Shown piece after piece: positions 1 to 5,932 of a stretch of DNA of 10,180 nucleotides; the first letter of the stretch is position 1; the number at the start of each line of letters is the position of its first letter. Position numbers and translations under genes: made by a program. The DNA is from an uncultured Lachnospiraceae bacterium. Its GTDB lineage: Bacteria; Bacillota; Clostridia; Lachnospirales; Lachnospiraceae. The stretch is from the NCBI GenBank assembly GCA_902795625.1, contig CADBLW010000033.1:1-10180 (forward strand). Reading direction: 5' to 3'. Under the pieces are notes generated by a model that saw only the letters and a program-made list of their open reading frames with translations, searched no databases and had not been told where the DNA came from.

Positions 1-674
1 CCCCGCTCCAGCGCCTCCGTCTCGTTCAGCTTGTGGCGCAGGAGGATCTCCGTGTAATCCTCGGGGATCATCATCGTGTCCGTGCCGCTCTTCTCCGAGA
101 GCTCGCGGCCCGCCTCATCAATATACTCCGCGTTGAACAGATGCGCAAGATGGATCGTCAGCGTGCTCTTGCCCGTGCTCTCGCTGCCCATGAGCAGCAC
201 CTTCTTCGTGTAGTAGGGCCGGACAAGCTCCGGGAGCTGATCCCAGTGCGCGTACGGGTTCTGCCGGATCTCCGTGGAGCTGATCCCGTTTCTTGGGAAA
301 ATGACCAGCTCGCTCTCCGGGTAGCACACGTTCCAGAAGCTGTCCCTGCCGTAATCGCTTCCGCAAAATACGACGTCGATCTTCTTCCCGATCCTTCTCT
401 TGATATCATCCGCGTCCTTCTGCCAGTATTCTCTCGTGTACTCCGCCTTGGTCGTCGCATCATCACTGATCGTGAGGATCGTGACATTGCCCACGTGCTT
501 CGTCAGCTGATACAGCCAGCGGTAACGGATCCGCCCGTCGATCTCATCTCTCCTGCCGCCGATGCTCAATACAATGAACAGTTCCTTACACATCGACACG
601 GCCTTCAGGATGCATTCCACATGTCCCATATGAAGCGGATTGAAGGATCCGCCGTACATTCCCACCTGATACAT
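1..674 (-). CDS. nadR: NadR: NMN adenylyltransferase / ribosylnicotinamide kinase (3' end cut by window)
   Basis: Bifunctional NAD salvage enzyme of the cytosol. The N-terminal domain joins NMN and ATP to NAD; the C-terminal domain phosphorylates nicotinamide riboside to NMN. I translated 224 codons from the ATG at 674 and the frame stays open to the left edge. Visible motifs are GGSFNPLHMGH (residues 8-18, the nucleotidyltransferase HxGH-type site), ISSTEIR (131-137, the second nucleotidyltransferase signature) and GSESTGKST (163-171, the Walker A loop of the kinase), followed by the DEAGRE segment. There is no N-terminal helix-turn-helix, so this is the enzyme-only form and not the enterobacterial repressor form. 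The start is supported by GGTGAGGTGAG just upstream. It lies 77 bases downstream of pnuC, its usual functional partner. The kinase C-terminus, probably over 100 residues, lies outside the window. Confidence 0.95.
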   Translation of the reverse strand, partial: MYQVGMYGGSFNPLHMGHVECILKAVSMCKELFIVLSIGGRRDEIDGRIRYRWLYQLTKHVGNVTILTISDDATTKAEYTREYWQKDADDIKRRIGKKIDVVFCGSDYGRDSFWNVCYPESELVIFPRNGISSTEIRQNPYAHWDQLPELVRPYYTKKVLLMGSESTGKSTLTIHLAHLFNAEYIDEAGRELSEKSGTDTMMIPEDYTEILLRHKLNETEALER

Positions 675-751
675 GGTTCTCACCTCACCGTATGATCTCT
701 TTTGCTGCATTTTCCCTCATTTTGCGACTTCACAGTTTCGTCCCGATCGAC

Positions 752-1492
752 TCACTTTGCGGCCTCATCCGTTTCGGACTGCCGGGCAGTCTTCTCTCTT
801 TCGTTCCGGTTCGCCTCGCGGTACCACCGCACGAACATGATGACCGCGTTGATCAGGTAGATGCTCCACATGGCGAGCGTCGCGATCGTCTCACCGCCGT
901 TCGCAAAATCCACTCCCCACATGATGACCGTGACCACATCCACCACGATCCAGAGCACCCACTGCTCCATCAGCCGCCCGATGGACAGGATCTGCGCCAC
1001 CACCGAGACGACCGTGCTCATGCTGTCCACATACGGCAAGTTCCCGCCGAGCTTCGCCAGCAGAAATCCGTACAGCGCGATGACCACGCCCGTGGCCGCA
1101 TAGACGAGCACTCCCTTTTTGAGCGGGAGCCGCTTCTTCACGACCTCGCCGGTGTCGTCGTTCATATGCTTCTTCCACGCAAACCAGCCGACAACGCCCA
1201 TGGGCAGGTAGTAGAGCACATTCAGCATGACCTCGCCGTAGTATTTTGCGGAAAATGCAACAACGGCATACAGCGCCGCATTGACGATCCCGAACAGAAA
1301 CGACGATCTCTTCCCCTTGCCTGTCAGGATCACGCACCAGACGCCCGTCAGCGCAGCGACCAATCCGATGATGTTCTCTCCCCAGTACAGGGAGAGCCCA
1401 AGGATTACCGCCGTCGCGAGCGCGAGCCACGCAACCTCCCAGCGCTTCCAACCGGTGACCTCACTCTTCAGATACCTCTTCAGTTCCGTCAT
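752..1492 (-). CDS. pnuC: PnuC: nicotinamide riboside transporter
   Basis: Inner-membrane facilitator that imports nicotinamide riboside; uptake is made one-way by phosphorylation by NadR, encoded directly downstream. The 246-residue protein is almost entirely hydrophobic helices, about seven, with a positively charged loop around KKHMNDDTGEVVKKR. Family-typical segments are WxxNIIGLVAALTGVWCVILTGKGKR-like near the N-terminus, FxxxNAALYAVVAF, and the C-terminal W-rich stretches EQWVLWIVVDVVTV and MWSIYLINAVIMF. Length fits the family. I chose the ATG at 1492 because AAGGAAAGG lies 7 bases upstream; the frame could open 11 codons earlier only at a TTG (1525). The C-terminus ends in a charged cytosolic tail. 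No NAD riboswitch is recognisable in the 96-base leader. Confidence 0.95.
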   Translation of the reverse strand: MTELKRYLKSEVTGWKRWEVAWLALATAVILGLSLYWGENIIGLVAALTGVWCVILTGKGKRSSFLFGIVNAALYAVVAFSAKYYGEVMLNVLYYLPMGVVGWFAWKKHMNDDTGEVVKKRLPLKKGVLVYAATGVVIALYGFLLAKLGGNLPYVDSMSTVVSVVAQILSIGRLMEQWVLWIVVDVVTVIMWGVDFANGGETIATLAMWSIYLINAVIMFVRWYREANRNEREKTARQSETDEAAK

Positions 1493-1565
1493 ATTGCCGC
1501 CTTTCCTTGCTTCCCCCAAGAACAAGCCGCCTTCTCATACAAACATTTTCCTCTTAATGCGTCGC

Positions 1566-1592
1566 AAAATTGAGAGTTCCCCACACTCTCAA
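1566..1592 (-). terminator. Possible weak intrinsic terminator after the radical SAM gene
   Basis: A perfect 8-bp inverted repeat (TTGAGAGT at 1570-1577 and ACTCTCAA at 1585-1592) with a 7-base loop. It overlaps the stop codon of the radical SAM gene and is followed on the minus strand by ATTTT. The stem is short and A+T-rich and the T run has only four bases, so it may attenuate rather than end transcription before pnuC. Confidence 0.4.
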
Positions 1593-2536
1593 ACGATGAT
1601 CTCCCCTCCGAAGCCGTCGCGGAGATGATCATCCGCATCGTACACCAAACCCCGGGAATATCCGTAGTCGCACATTTTCGTACTACGCCCGTAGAATTGT
1701 ATAATTTCGCCTGTTTTCGTCACATAGACCCCGTCGCTGCAATGGCAGAATTCGTAGTCGTAAAATCCTCTCGTAAAGAGCAGTTCCGGGTCATCCTCCC
1801 GGATCACTTCCTCGTAGGGGATCGTCTGTTCCGCCGCAAAACCGTTGACCGGGGAGCAAACCATGAACCCGACCTTCGGGACACCGATGCCGGCAGCGTA
1901 CTCCAGAAACCGGTGCGCCTCCTCCGGCGAATTCAGGTAATCCTTAAGAAGCATCGTGTTGAACACCCACAGATCCCTGTAGGATACACTCGAGACGATC
2001 TCCCTCAGTTCCTCGCTCCCGGGGATGTCATCGTTCCCGAACAGTTTCCGGTTCACCTCGTCGTCGTAGTGATGGCGGCTGATATGGATCGACTCGAGAT
2101 GCACAAGGTCCCTGATCTCATGCAGCCGCCGAAGCCCGATCCCGTTCGTGGAAACGCCGACCTCCAGCTCGTATCCGAAGATGTCGTAGAGTATGCTGAT
2201 GACCTCGCTCAGAAGCTTCACATCCGTGAACGGCTCCCCGCCGGTGATCTTCACTCCGCGGATGCGGTCCTCCTCCTTCAGCCTGCGCATCACCGCGGCA
2301 AATCTCTCCGTATCGATCCGCTGTTCCGTCTTCGTCCCCTTCGCCGCGCAGAACCGGCAGTTCCCCGGGCAGTATGACACGGGACACACGGAGAGCTGAA
2401 GCTGCACATTTTCCGGCTTCGGACGATAGTGAACGCCGTCCGGCGAACAGATATAGTTCTTCACACGGACCGGTTTTCCGAGAATGTCGATGATCTTCGT
2501 TCTGTTTTCGCAGGTTGCGCAGGTGTCGATGGTCAT
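1589..2536 (-). CDS. Radical SAM enzyme of unknown substrate
   Basis: Radical S-adenosylmethionine enzyme, 315 residues, cytosolic. The cluster motif is CPGNCRFC (Cys56, Cys60, Cys63, the standard CX3CX2C), followed by GGEPF (99-103), the SAM-amino-group motif. STNGIGLRRL and the spacing of alternating strands and helices fit the usual partial TIM barrel. An N-terminal CATC pair (Cys6, Cys9), Cys30 and Cys51 precede the barrel, and a C-terminal group (CHC near residue 265 and a later MCDYG) could hold a second metal site, though I do not recognise a SPASM or Twitch pattern. The overall look is MoaA-like, but the MoaA C-terminal GG is not present. The ATG at 2536 has AGAGGCGG 4 bases upstream. 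The gene starts 17 bases after the LRR gene, so they are probably co-translated. Substrate unknown. Confidence 0.9.
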   Translation of the reverse strand: MTIDTCATCENRTKIIDILGKPVRVKNYICSPDGVHYRPKPENVQLQLSVCPVSYCPGNCRFCAAKGTKTEQRIDTERFAAVMRRLKEEDRIRGVKITGGEPFTDVKLLSEVISILYDIFGYELEVGVSTNGIGLRRLHEIRDLVHLESIHISRHHYDDEVNRKLFGNDDIPGSEELREIVSSVSYRDLWVFNTMLLKDYLNSPEEAHRFLEYAAGIGVPKVGFMVCSPVNGFAAEQTIPYEEVIREDDPELLFTRGFYDYEFCHCSDGVYVTKTGEIIQFYGRSTKMCDYGYSRGLVYDADDHLRDGFGGEIIV

Positions 2537-2553
2537 TTTCCGCCTCTTTCGTG

Positions 2554-3576
2554 TTATTTCCGGCCTCCGTCTACGTAATAGCCCGTAGGGAAGCTGATGT
2601 AATCAAGCTTGCTGTAGTAGGGGTTCGCGGCGGCTCCGAGAACACACCGCTTGTACACGTATCTCTTGCCCTCCGTCATCCCCTCGATGGCGGTGCGCAG
2701 GGCCTGAATATACGTCTCCAGGACCGACGCCCCGATTGCGTTCCCGCTCTCTTCGCGCTGCAGCGATTGCCAAAAATGGTAGCCGACGTCATACTCGCCG
2801 ATGACATAGTATTTGCCGTCGACCAGGCGGGTGTTCCGGTCGTCGAACAAAAACACGGTGCTCCGGCATGTCTCAATGTTGCCGAGGTGGTTCGGCCGCT
2901 CTCCGTTCAGCTTCCTGCTCATCCTCTCCATCTCGGGATCCGGCGTCGGAAAACCTTCCTCGGGCAGCCTCTTCAGCGCCTCCTTCTCATCGGCCTCCTG
3001 CGAATCCGCAGGCCAGAAAATGTTCTGAAGCTCCGGTATCATCCCGAACGCGCTGTCGAAGATTGCAGGACCCTGCCGGACATCCCTCCGCGTCACAAAC
3101 AACCGCTTAAGTCCCCGCGGAAGCTTGTGCGTTTTTCCCTGTCCGAACGCATCCGCGGTAAGATAATAATTCTTTTTGGACACCGGCAGCTCATACGAAA
3201 GATACCGGGTTCCACCGTCCCAGATGCTGTTGGTCTTCAGCCGCTGATACTCTCCCGCGCCGCAGACGATGACCTGCTTGACCCTCTCAAGCTTGTCGCA
3301 GTACGCAAACGCGCGATCGCCGACGTATTCCACCGAAGGTGCGAGCCCTACATACTGTAGATTACGGCATTCCGTAAACGCGTTCCTGTTGATCCGTTTG
3401 ATCCCGTCAGAGATCACCAGCCCCTCAAGCCTGTGAAAGGCAAATGCCCCATACCCGATGGTGTGGATCGGCTCTCCGCCTATGCTGTTCGGAACGGTGA
3501 CGATTTTCTCATCGCTCTTATAGTTCAAAAGCACCCCGTCATAAATGATGCATTTATCATCAAAGTACTCCGACAT
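2554..3576 (-). CDS. BspA-type leucine-rich-repeat (LRR_5) protein, apparently cytosolic
   Basis: A 340-residue protein. Residues about 8-100 carry LRR_5/BspA-type repeats: an opening IIYDGVLLNY, then VPNSIGGEPIHTIGYGAFAF, GIKRINRNAFTECRNL and SVEYVGDRAFAYCDKL, each with the characteristic I-G-x-x-A-F and C-x-x-L steps. The rest (about 110-340) is mixed alpha/beta without a domain I recognise. There is no signal peptide, membrane helix or cell-wall anchor, although most LRR_5 proteins of this type are exported; a protein-binding role inside the cell is inference. The start at ATG 3576 is set by AAAGGA 7 bases upstream; the frame opens six codons earlier at a GTG (3594), which has no comparable site. 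It lies between a small helical protein and the radical SAM enzyme in one tight operon. Confidence 0.85.
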   Translation of the reverse strand: MSEYFDDKCIIYDGVLLNYKSDEKIVTVPNSIGGEPIHTIGYGAFAFHRLEGLVISDGIKRINRNAFTECRNLQYVGLAPSVEYVGDRAFAYCDKLERVKQVIVCGAGEYQRLKTNSIWDGGTRYLSYELPVSKKNYYLTADAFGQGKTHKLPRGLKRLFVTRRDVRQGPAIFDSAFGMIPELQNIFWPADSQEADEKEALKRLPEEGFPTPDPEMERMSRKLNGERPNHLGNIETCRSTVFLFDDRNTRLVDGKYYVIGEYDVGYHFWQSLQREESGNAIGASVLETYIQALRTAIEGMTEGKRYVYKRCVLGAAANPYYSKLDYISFPTGYYVDGGRK

Positions 3577-3623
3577 CGTTTTGTCCTTTCTCACTTTCTA
3601 CTGTTTGCCGATCCTATGCTCCG

Positions 3624-3887
3624 TCAGCATCTGCCGACGTTCTCCTCCCGCACTTTGCGGTATCGGGCCTCCGCATCACGGATGTCCTGCTCCGTCAGCA
3701 CGGATTTCGTCTTGAGCACGTTCTTCACATCCCTGAAGCCGTCGCAGCTGTACTCGACCAGATCAATGAATTCCTGCGGCGCCTTCTGCGCTTTCAGGAT
3801 GTCCAGCAGCTGACTGAGCACCATCGTGTGTGAGCTGTTTCTCTCTATGATCAAAGAAATAAACTTGAGCAATTGATCCTTGTCCAT
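3624..3887 (-). CDS. Small helical protein of unknown function, first gene of the LRR/radical SAM/NAD operon
   Basis: An 87-residue protein that I do not recognise. It is rich in Leu, Ile, Lys and Glu, with no signal peptide or membrane helix, and reads as three or four amphipathic helices (about 3-15, 20-33, 37-60 and 64-82). It contains one internal Cys (residue 48) and ends in GRC. The ATG at 3887 has a very strong Shine-Dalgarno, GGGAGG, 6 bases upstream. It is the first gene after the near-consensus promoter at 3941-3969 and lies 47 bases before the LRR gene. It could be an adaptor or regulator for its neighbours. A peptide substrate for the radical SAM enzyme is possible but has no support beyond position. 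Confidence 0.8.
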   Translation of the reverse strand: MDKDQLLKFISLIIERNSSHTMVLSQLLDILKAQKAPQEFIDLVEYSCDGFRDVKNVLKTKSVLTEQDIRDAEARYRKVREENVGRC

Positions 3888-3903
3888 GCTATCCTCCCTG
3901 TCC

Positions 3904-3921
3904 GGCGCGTTTCGTCGCGCC
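3904..3921 (-). promoter_or_regulatory. 5' leader hairpin
   Basis: GGCGCG and CGCGCC form a perfect 6-bp G+C stem with the loop ACGAAA on the minus strand. It lies about 20 bases downstream of the -10 box at 3941-3946, near the 5' end of the transcript, and ends a few bases before the GGGAGG ribosome binding site. It has no T run, so it is not an intrinsic terminator. A role in mRNA stability or control of translation is inference. Confidence 0.5.
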
Positions 3922-3940
3922 CTATCTTATTTATGATTTG

Positions 3941-3969
3941 ATATTATCACTTTGATATTATGATGTCAA
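3941..3969 (-). promoter_or_regulatory. Sigma-A/sigma-70 promoter of the LRR/radical SAM/NAD operon
   Basis: Minus-strand TTGACA (3964-3969, perfect -35) and TAATAT (3941-3946, -10) are separated by exactly 17 bases. The predicted transcription start is near 3934, giving a leader of about 47 bases before the ATG at 3887. The spacer and -10 region contain two copies of an 11-base direct repeat (3937-3947 and 3951-3961, period 14) and a TGATA-A-TATCA palindrome over the -10 box, a plausible operator. Confidence 0.85.
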
Positions 3970-4068
3970 GTGGAAAATACCGCATGCGTAACGAGAAGGG
4001 TTCTTCTCTGACACAAAGCGTCGTAAAATGAACCTTTCTTTCCGGTGCACCTTTATCATCGCCCCGGC

Positions 4069-4109
4069 GGTACGGACTGAATTACATTTTTCACAAGTAA
4101 GTCCGTACC
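4069..4109. repeat. Palindromic repeat, copy 1 (41 bases)
   Basis: Bounded by a perfect 10-base inverted repeat, GGTACGGACT (4069-4078) and AGTCCGTACC (4100-4109), around a 21-base centre containing TTTTTCACAA. Copy 2, 12 bases further on, matches at 33 of 41 positions without gaps. The arms also match the arms of the adjacent terminator. Confidence 0.75.
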
Positions 4110-4121
4110 TGGCAGAATTCC

Positions 4122-4162
4122 GGTACAGACTAATTCACTTTTTTCACAAAAAGGTCCGTACC
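4122..4162. repeat. Palindromic repeat, copy 2 (41 bases)
   Basis: Same layout and length as copy 1, offset by 53 bases: GGTACAGACT (4122-4131) and GGTCCGTACC (4153-4162) with a TTTTTTCACAA centre. The arms pair imperfectly with each other. The right arm is shared with the terminator, where it pairs perfectly with GGTACGGACC (4173-4182), so the two structures exclude each other. Confidence 0.7.
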
Positions 4163-4185
4163 CGACCAACCGGGTACGGACCTTT
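4146..4185 (-). terminator. Strong intrinsic terminator of the ExbB/ExbD-type operon
   Basis: A perfect 15-bp inverted repeat (4150-4164 and 4171-4185) with a 6-base loop, followed on the minus strand by a run of five T (4152-4148, partly within the stem base). It lies 85 bases after the stop of the last motor-operon gene, and isolates that operon from the promoter at 3941-3969. One arm belongs to the palindromic repeat family. Confidence 0.85.
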
Positions 4186-4270
4186 GAACCTCACATACAG
4201 ATATTCAATCCGCCAACATGCACTTGCTCCGCCGACGCCCTCTTCTTTATGCTACATCTCACTTTTTAAG

Positions 4271-4696
4271 TTACTTCGTCGTCGGATTGATCTTCAAGGC
4301 GCTCAGAGCGCTTGTGATCTCTTCCTTGACGGTCTGGTCGGCATAACCGAAGTCTACGATAACCTCGGTTTTATCCATTTCCTTCTTCGCGAAGAACTCC
4401 TCGAGACACTTCTGCCAGTTCTGGCCTTCGGCAAGCTCGAATTTCTGACCGTTGATCTGAACGTCGGTACCGTTGACGGTGATCTCGACCTTCTCCTTGT
4501 TCACTACGGCTTCCTGAGTGACCTCCGGCGTTTTGTCGTTATCCTTGTTGTAGTACTGCATTCCGCCGTACGCGCCGAGGCCGAGCATCGCTACCAAAAG
4601 AGCGGCAACCAAAGGCTTCTTGCTCCGGCTCTTCTTGCCTGTCTCCTGCTCAGGGTTCTGCCCGGGTACCTGGTTCAAATTCGTGTTTCCTTCCAT
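4271..4696 (-). CDS. Membrane-anchored protein with ExbD-like ectodomain (single helix)
   Basis: A 141-residue bitopic protein. A polar, basic N-terminus (1-27, ending KKSRSKK) is followed by one membrane helix (about 28-48), predicting N-in/C-out, then a Lys/Glu linker and a compact domain (about 69-136). This domain reads as EITVNGTDVQINGQKFEL, a helix, then TEVIVDFGYADQTVKEEITSALSAL. The strand-turn-strand, helix, strand-helix order and the hydrophobic pattern resemble the periplasmic domain of ExbD/TolR and the C-terminus of the upstream gene; this is similarity judged by eye, not by a search. The membrane helix has no Asp. The ATG at 4696 comes 5 bases after the upstream stop, with AAAGGAG inside that gene's end. 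Last gene of the operon; function unknown, inferred accessory subunit. Confidence 0.8.
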   Translation of the reverse strand: MEGNTNLNQVPGQNPEQETGKKSRSKKPLVAALLVAMLGLGAYGGMQYYNKDNDKTPEVTQEAVVNKEKVEITVNGTDVQINGQKFELAEGQNWQKCLEEFFAKKEMDKTEVIVDFGYADQTVKEEITSALSALKINPTTK

Positions 4697-4701
4697 TGTG
4701 C

Positions 4702-5271
4702 TCAGTTCTCCTTTCGCCTTTCATATTTTCCTTCAGTCAATAATTCCGTAAGGATCGCCTCAACCCGCGTGTAGACCCCGTAGTCCGAGTAGGCATCGAT
4801 CAACACCACGGTGAGCGTGTCCTTATTTTTCTTTTTAACCTGATCCCGCACCTGTTCGAAGGCGACCGGTTCATCATCAATATACACCGTCTTGCCGATC
4901 ACGGCAATATCAAGCTCGCCCTCGTTCGCGTATTTCGGCTGCTCGTTCGTGTTTCCCGCTCCGGTTCCGATGCCGCTTCCGCTGCCCTTGCCTCCGAGGC
5001 CGAAGCCGAACCCGATGCCCGACAGGAGGCTGAACAGCAACATCAGCAGCCCGAGCGCAAGGACGCCGAGCGTGATCCGCGCATATTTCAATTTCTTCGT
5101 TATCTTCTTCGGAAGAAACTTCGGAAGGATCCAGAACAGCGCCGCGAATGCCGCGATACAGAACAGTCCGACGTAAAACCATCCGACCAGACGTTTCTTC
5201 CAGGCCTCGATGACGGTGCCCCACATCGACAGGCCTGTCGCCAGAAGACCCAGTCTAGTAAACATCATCAT
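4702..5271 (-). CDS. Multi-helix membrane protein with C-terminal ExbD-like ectodomain
   Basis: A 189-residue protein. Membrane helices lie at about 28-52 and 64-92, with a weaker one at 5-22. A Gly/Ser-rich linker (about 87-106, GGKGSGSGIGTG) then leads to a domain at about 119-183: LDIAVIGKTVYIDDEPVAF, a helix, TLTVVLIDAYSDYGVYTRV and a closing helix. This matches the beta-beta-alpha-beta-alpha order of the ExbD ectodomain closely by eye, including the typical strand-Asp-x-x-x-x-Tyr-x-x-Val step. Unlike ExbD, there is no Asp in the helices. The frame opens at a GTG (5277), but three ATGs follow at once (5271, 5268, 5265); I chose 5271 because GGAGAG lies 5 bases upstream. The start overlaps the end of the ExbD-type gene by 17 bases, indicating translational coupling. 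Confidence 0.8.
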   Translation of the reverse strand: MMMFTRLGLLATGLSMWGTVIEAWKKRLVGWFYVGLFCIAAFAALFWILPKFLPKKITKKLKYARITLGVLALGLLMLLFSLLSGIGFGFGLGGKGSGSGIGTGAGNTNEQPKYANEGELDIAVIGKTVYIDDEPVAFEQVRDQVKKKNKDTLTVVLIDAYSDYGVYTRVEAILTELLTEGKYERRKEN

Positions 5272-5914
5272 ACGCACTCTCCAATTCCCTGATGACAGCC
5301 GTGATCTCCTCGTAATCTCTCGTCAGGATACCTCCGTCCTCCCTGCTGATGGAGAGAACGATCACGGTCCTCTCCTGCTTGGCCGTGTCATAACGGCTTC
5401 CAAGCAAGTCTCGGTCGGACTTTTTCACTTCCTTGATGTATTTTTCCAGCGCCTCCTTGAGGATGGCATATGTGCTTCCCGCGGTTTTCTCCGTAAAATC
5501 TCTCTTCGCCAGTACTGTCTGGTCATTCCCGAGGACGCGCAGGTGGCGGTTCCACTCTTCGCGGTCCTCCGCATCGCCTGCCTCGTATGTGCAGGTGATG
5601 GTCACGATCTGAACACGGCTTCCGACCACGCCTCCCTGCAGGTCCTGAAGCTGCTGCTCGTATACCGCTATGTCGGCAAGCTTCTCGTCCGCCTCCTCCA
5701 GCTTCTGCTCCGCCTCCGCAACCCTTCGGTCGGCCTCCGCAAGCAGCTGCTCCGCCTCGGTCATCTTGCTGTTCGCGTTATCCTTTTCCTCCGCGCACTT
5801 GAACGCGTAGCCGATCATGACCACAAAGAGGAAAATAAAGATGACGTCCATGAACGAGGTCAGCTCAAACTGTGGATTCGGCGACGACGCTGTCGCCGGA
5901 TTTCTTCTCTTCAT
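5255..5914 (-). CDS. TolR/ExbD (MotB-like) stator partner with coiled coil
   Basis: A 219-residue bitopic protein, the moving partner of the channel protein encoded just upstream. A basic N-terminus (MKRRN) and FELTS lead into the helix at 20-39, FMDVIFIFLFVVMIGYA. Asp23 sits near its start, as does the ion-carrying Asp of ExbD and TolR (VTPFIDV-type motif). Residues 41-94 form a coiled coil with four near-perfect heptads (53-80). The ectodomain (100-219) is alpha/beta and ends with TVIVLSISREDG followed by a helix, ExbD-like in order but larger. No OmpA-type peptidoglycan-binding motif is visible. The ATG at 5914 has GAGGGG about 7 bases upstream and lies 18 bases after the channel gene. The partner role is well supported by the motif and gene order; the load it drives is unknown. 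Confidence 0.88.
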   Translation of the reverse strand: MKRRNPATASSPNPQFELTSFMDVIFIFLFVVMIGYAFKCAEEKDNANSKMTEAEQLLAEADRRVAEAEQKLEEADEKLADIAVYEQQLQDLQGGVVGSRVQIVTITCTYEAGDAEDREEWNRHLRVLGNDQTVLAKRDFTEKTAGSTYAILKEALEKYIKEVKKSDRDLLGSRYDTAKQERTVIVLSISREDGGILTRDYEEITAVIRELESAYDDVY

Positions 5915-5932
5915 TTGACACCCCTCGCTCGA

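Larger units (their letters stand above)
3888..4270 (-). other. 383-base intergenic region between the motor operon and the LRR/NAD operon
   Basis: No gene is seen here. In transcription order it holds an uncharacterised tail (4270-4186), a strong terminator with its T run (4185-4146), two 41-base palindromic repeat copies (4162-4122 and 4109-4069), a stretch with no clear signal (4068-3970) apart from the short palindrome CGCATGCG, a near-consensus promoter (3969-3941), and a leader with a G+C-rich hairpin (3921-3904) ending in the ribosome binding site of the 87-residue protein. Confidence 0.8.

Noticed and set aside
692..1573. A 293-codon plus-strand frame over pnuC
   Set aside because: It is a shadow of PnuC: rich in His, Asp and Arg, with no family resemblance.
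1493..1588. NAD-sensing riboswitch or leader peptide upstream of pnuC
   Set aside because: No multi-stem structure or known motif is evident. A three-codon frame (ATG TTT GTA TGA) exists, but its GAGG is only three bases from the ATG, too close to be convincing.
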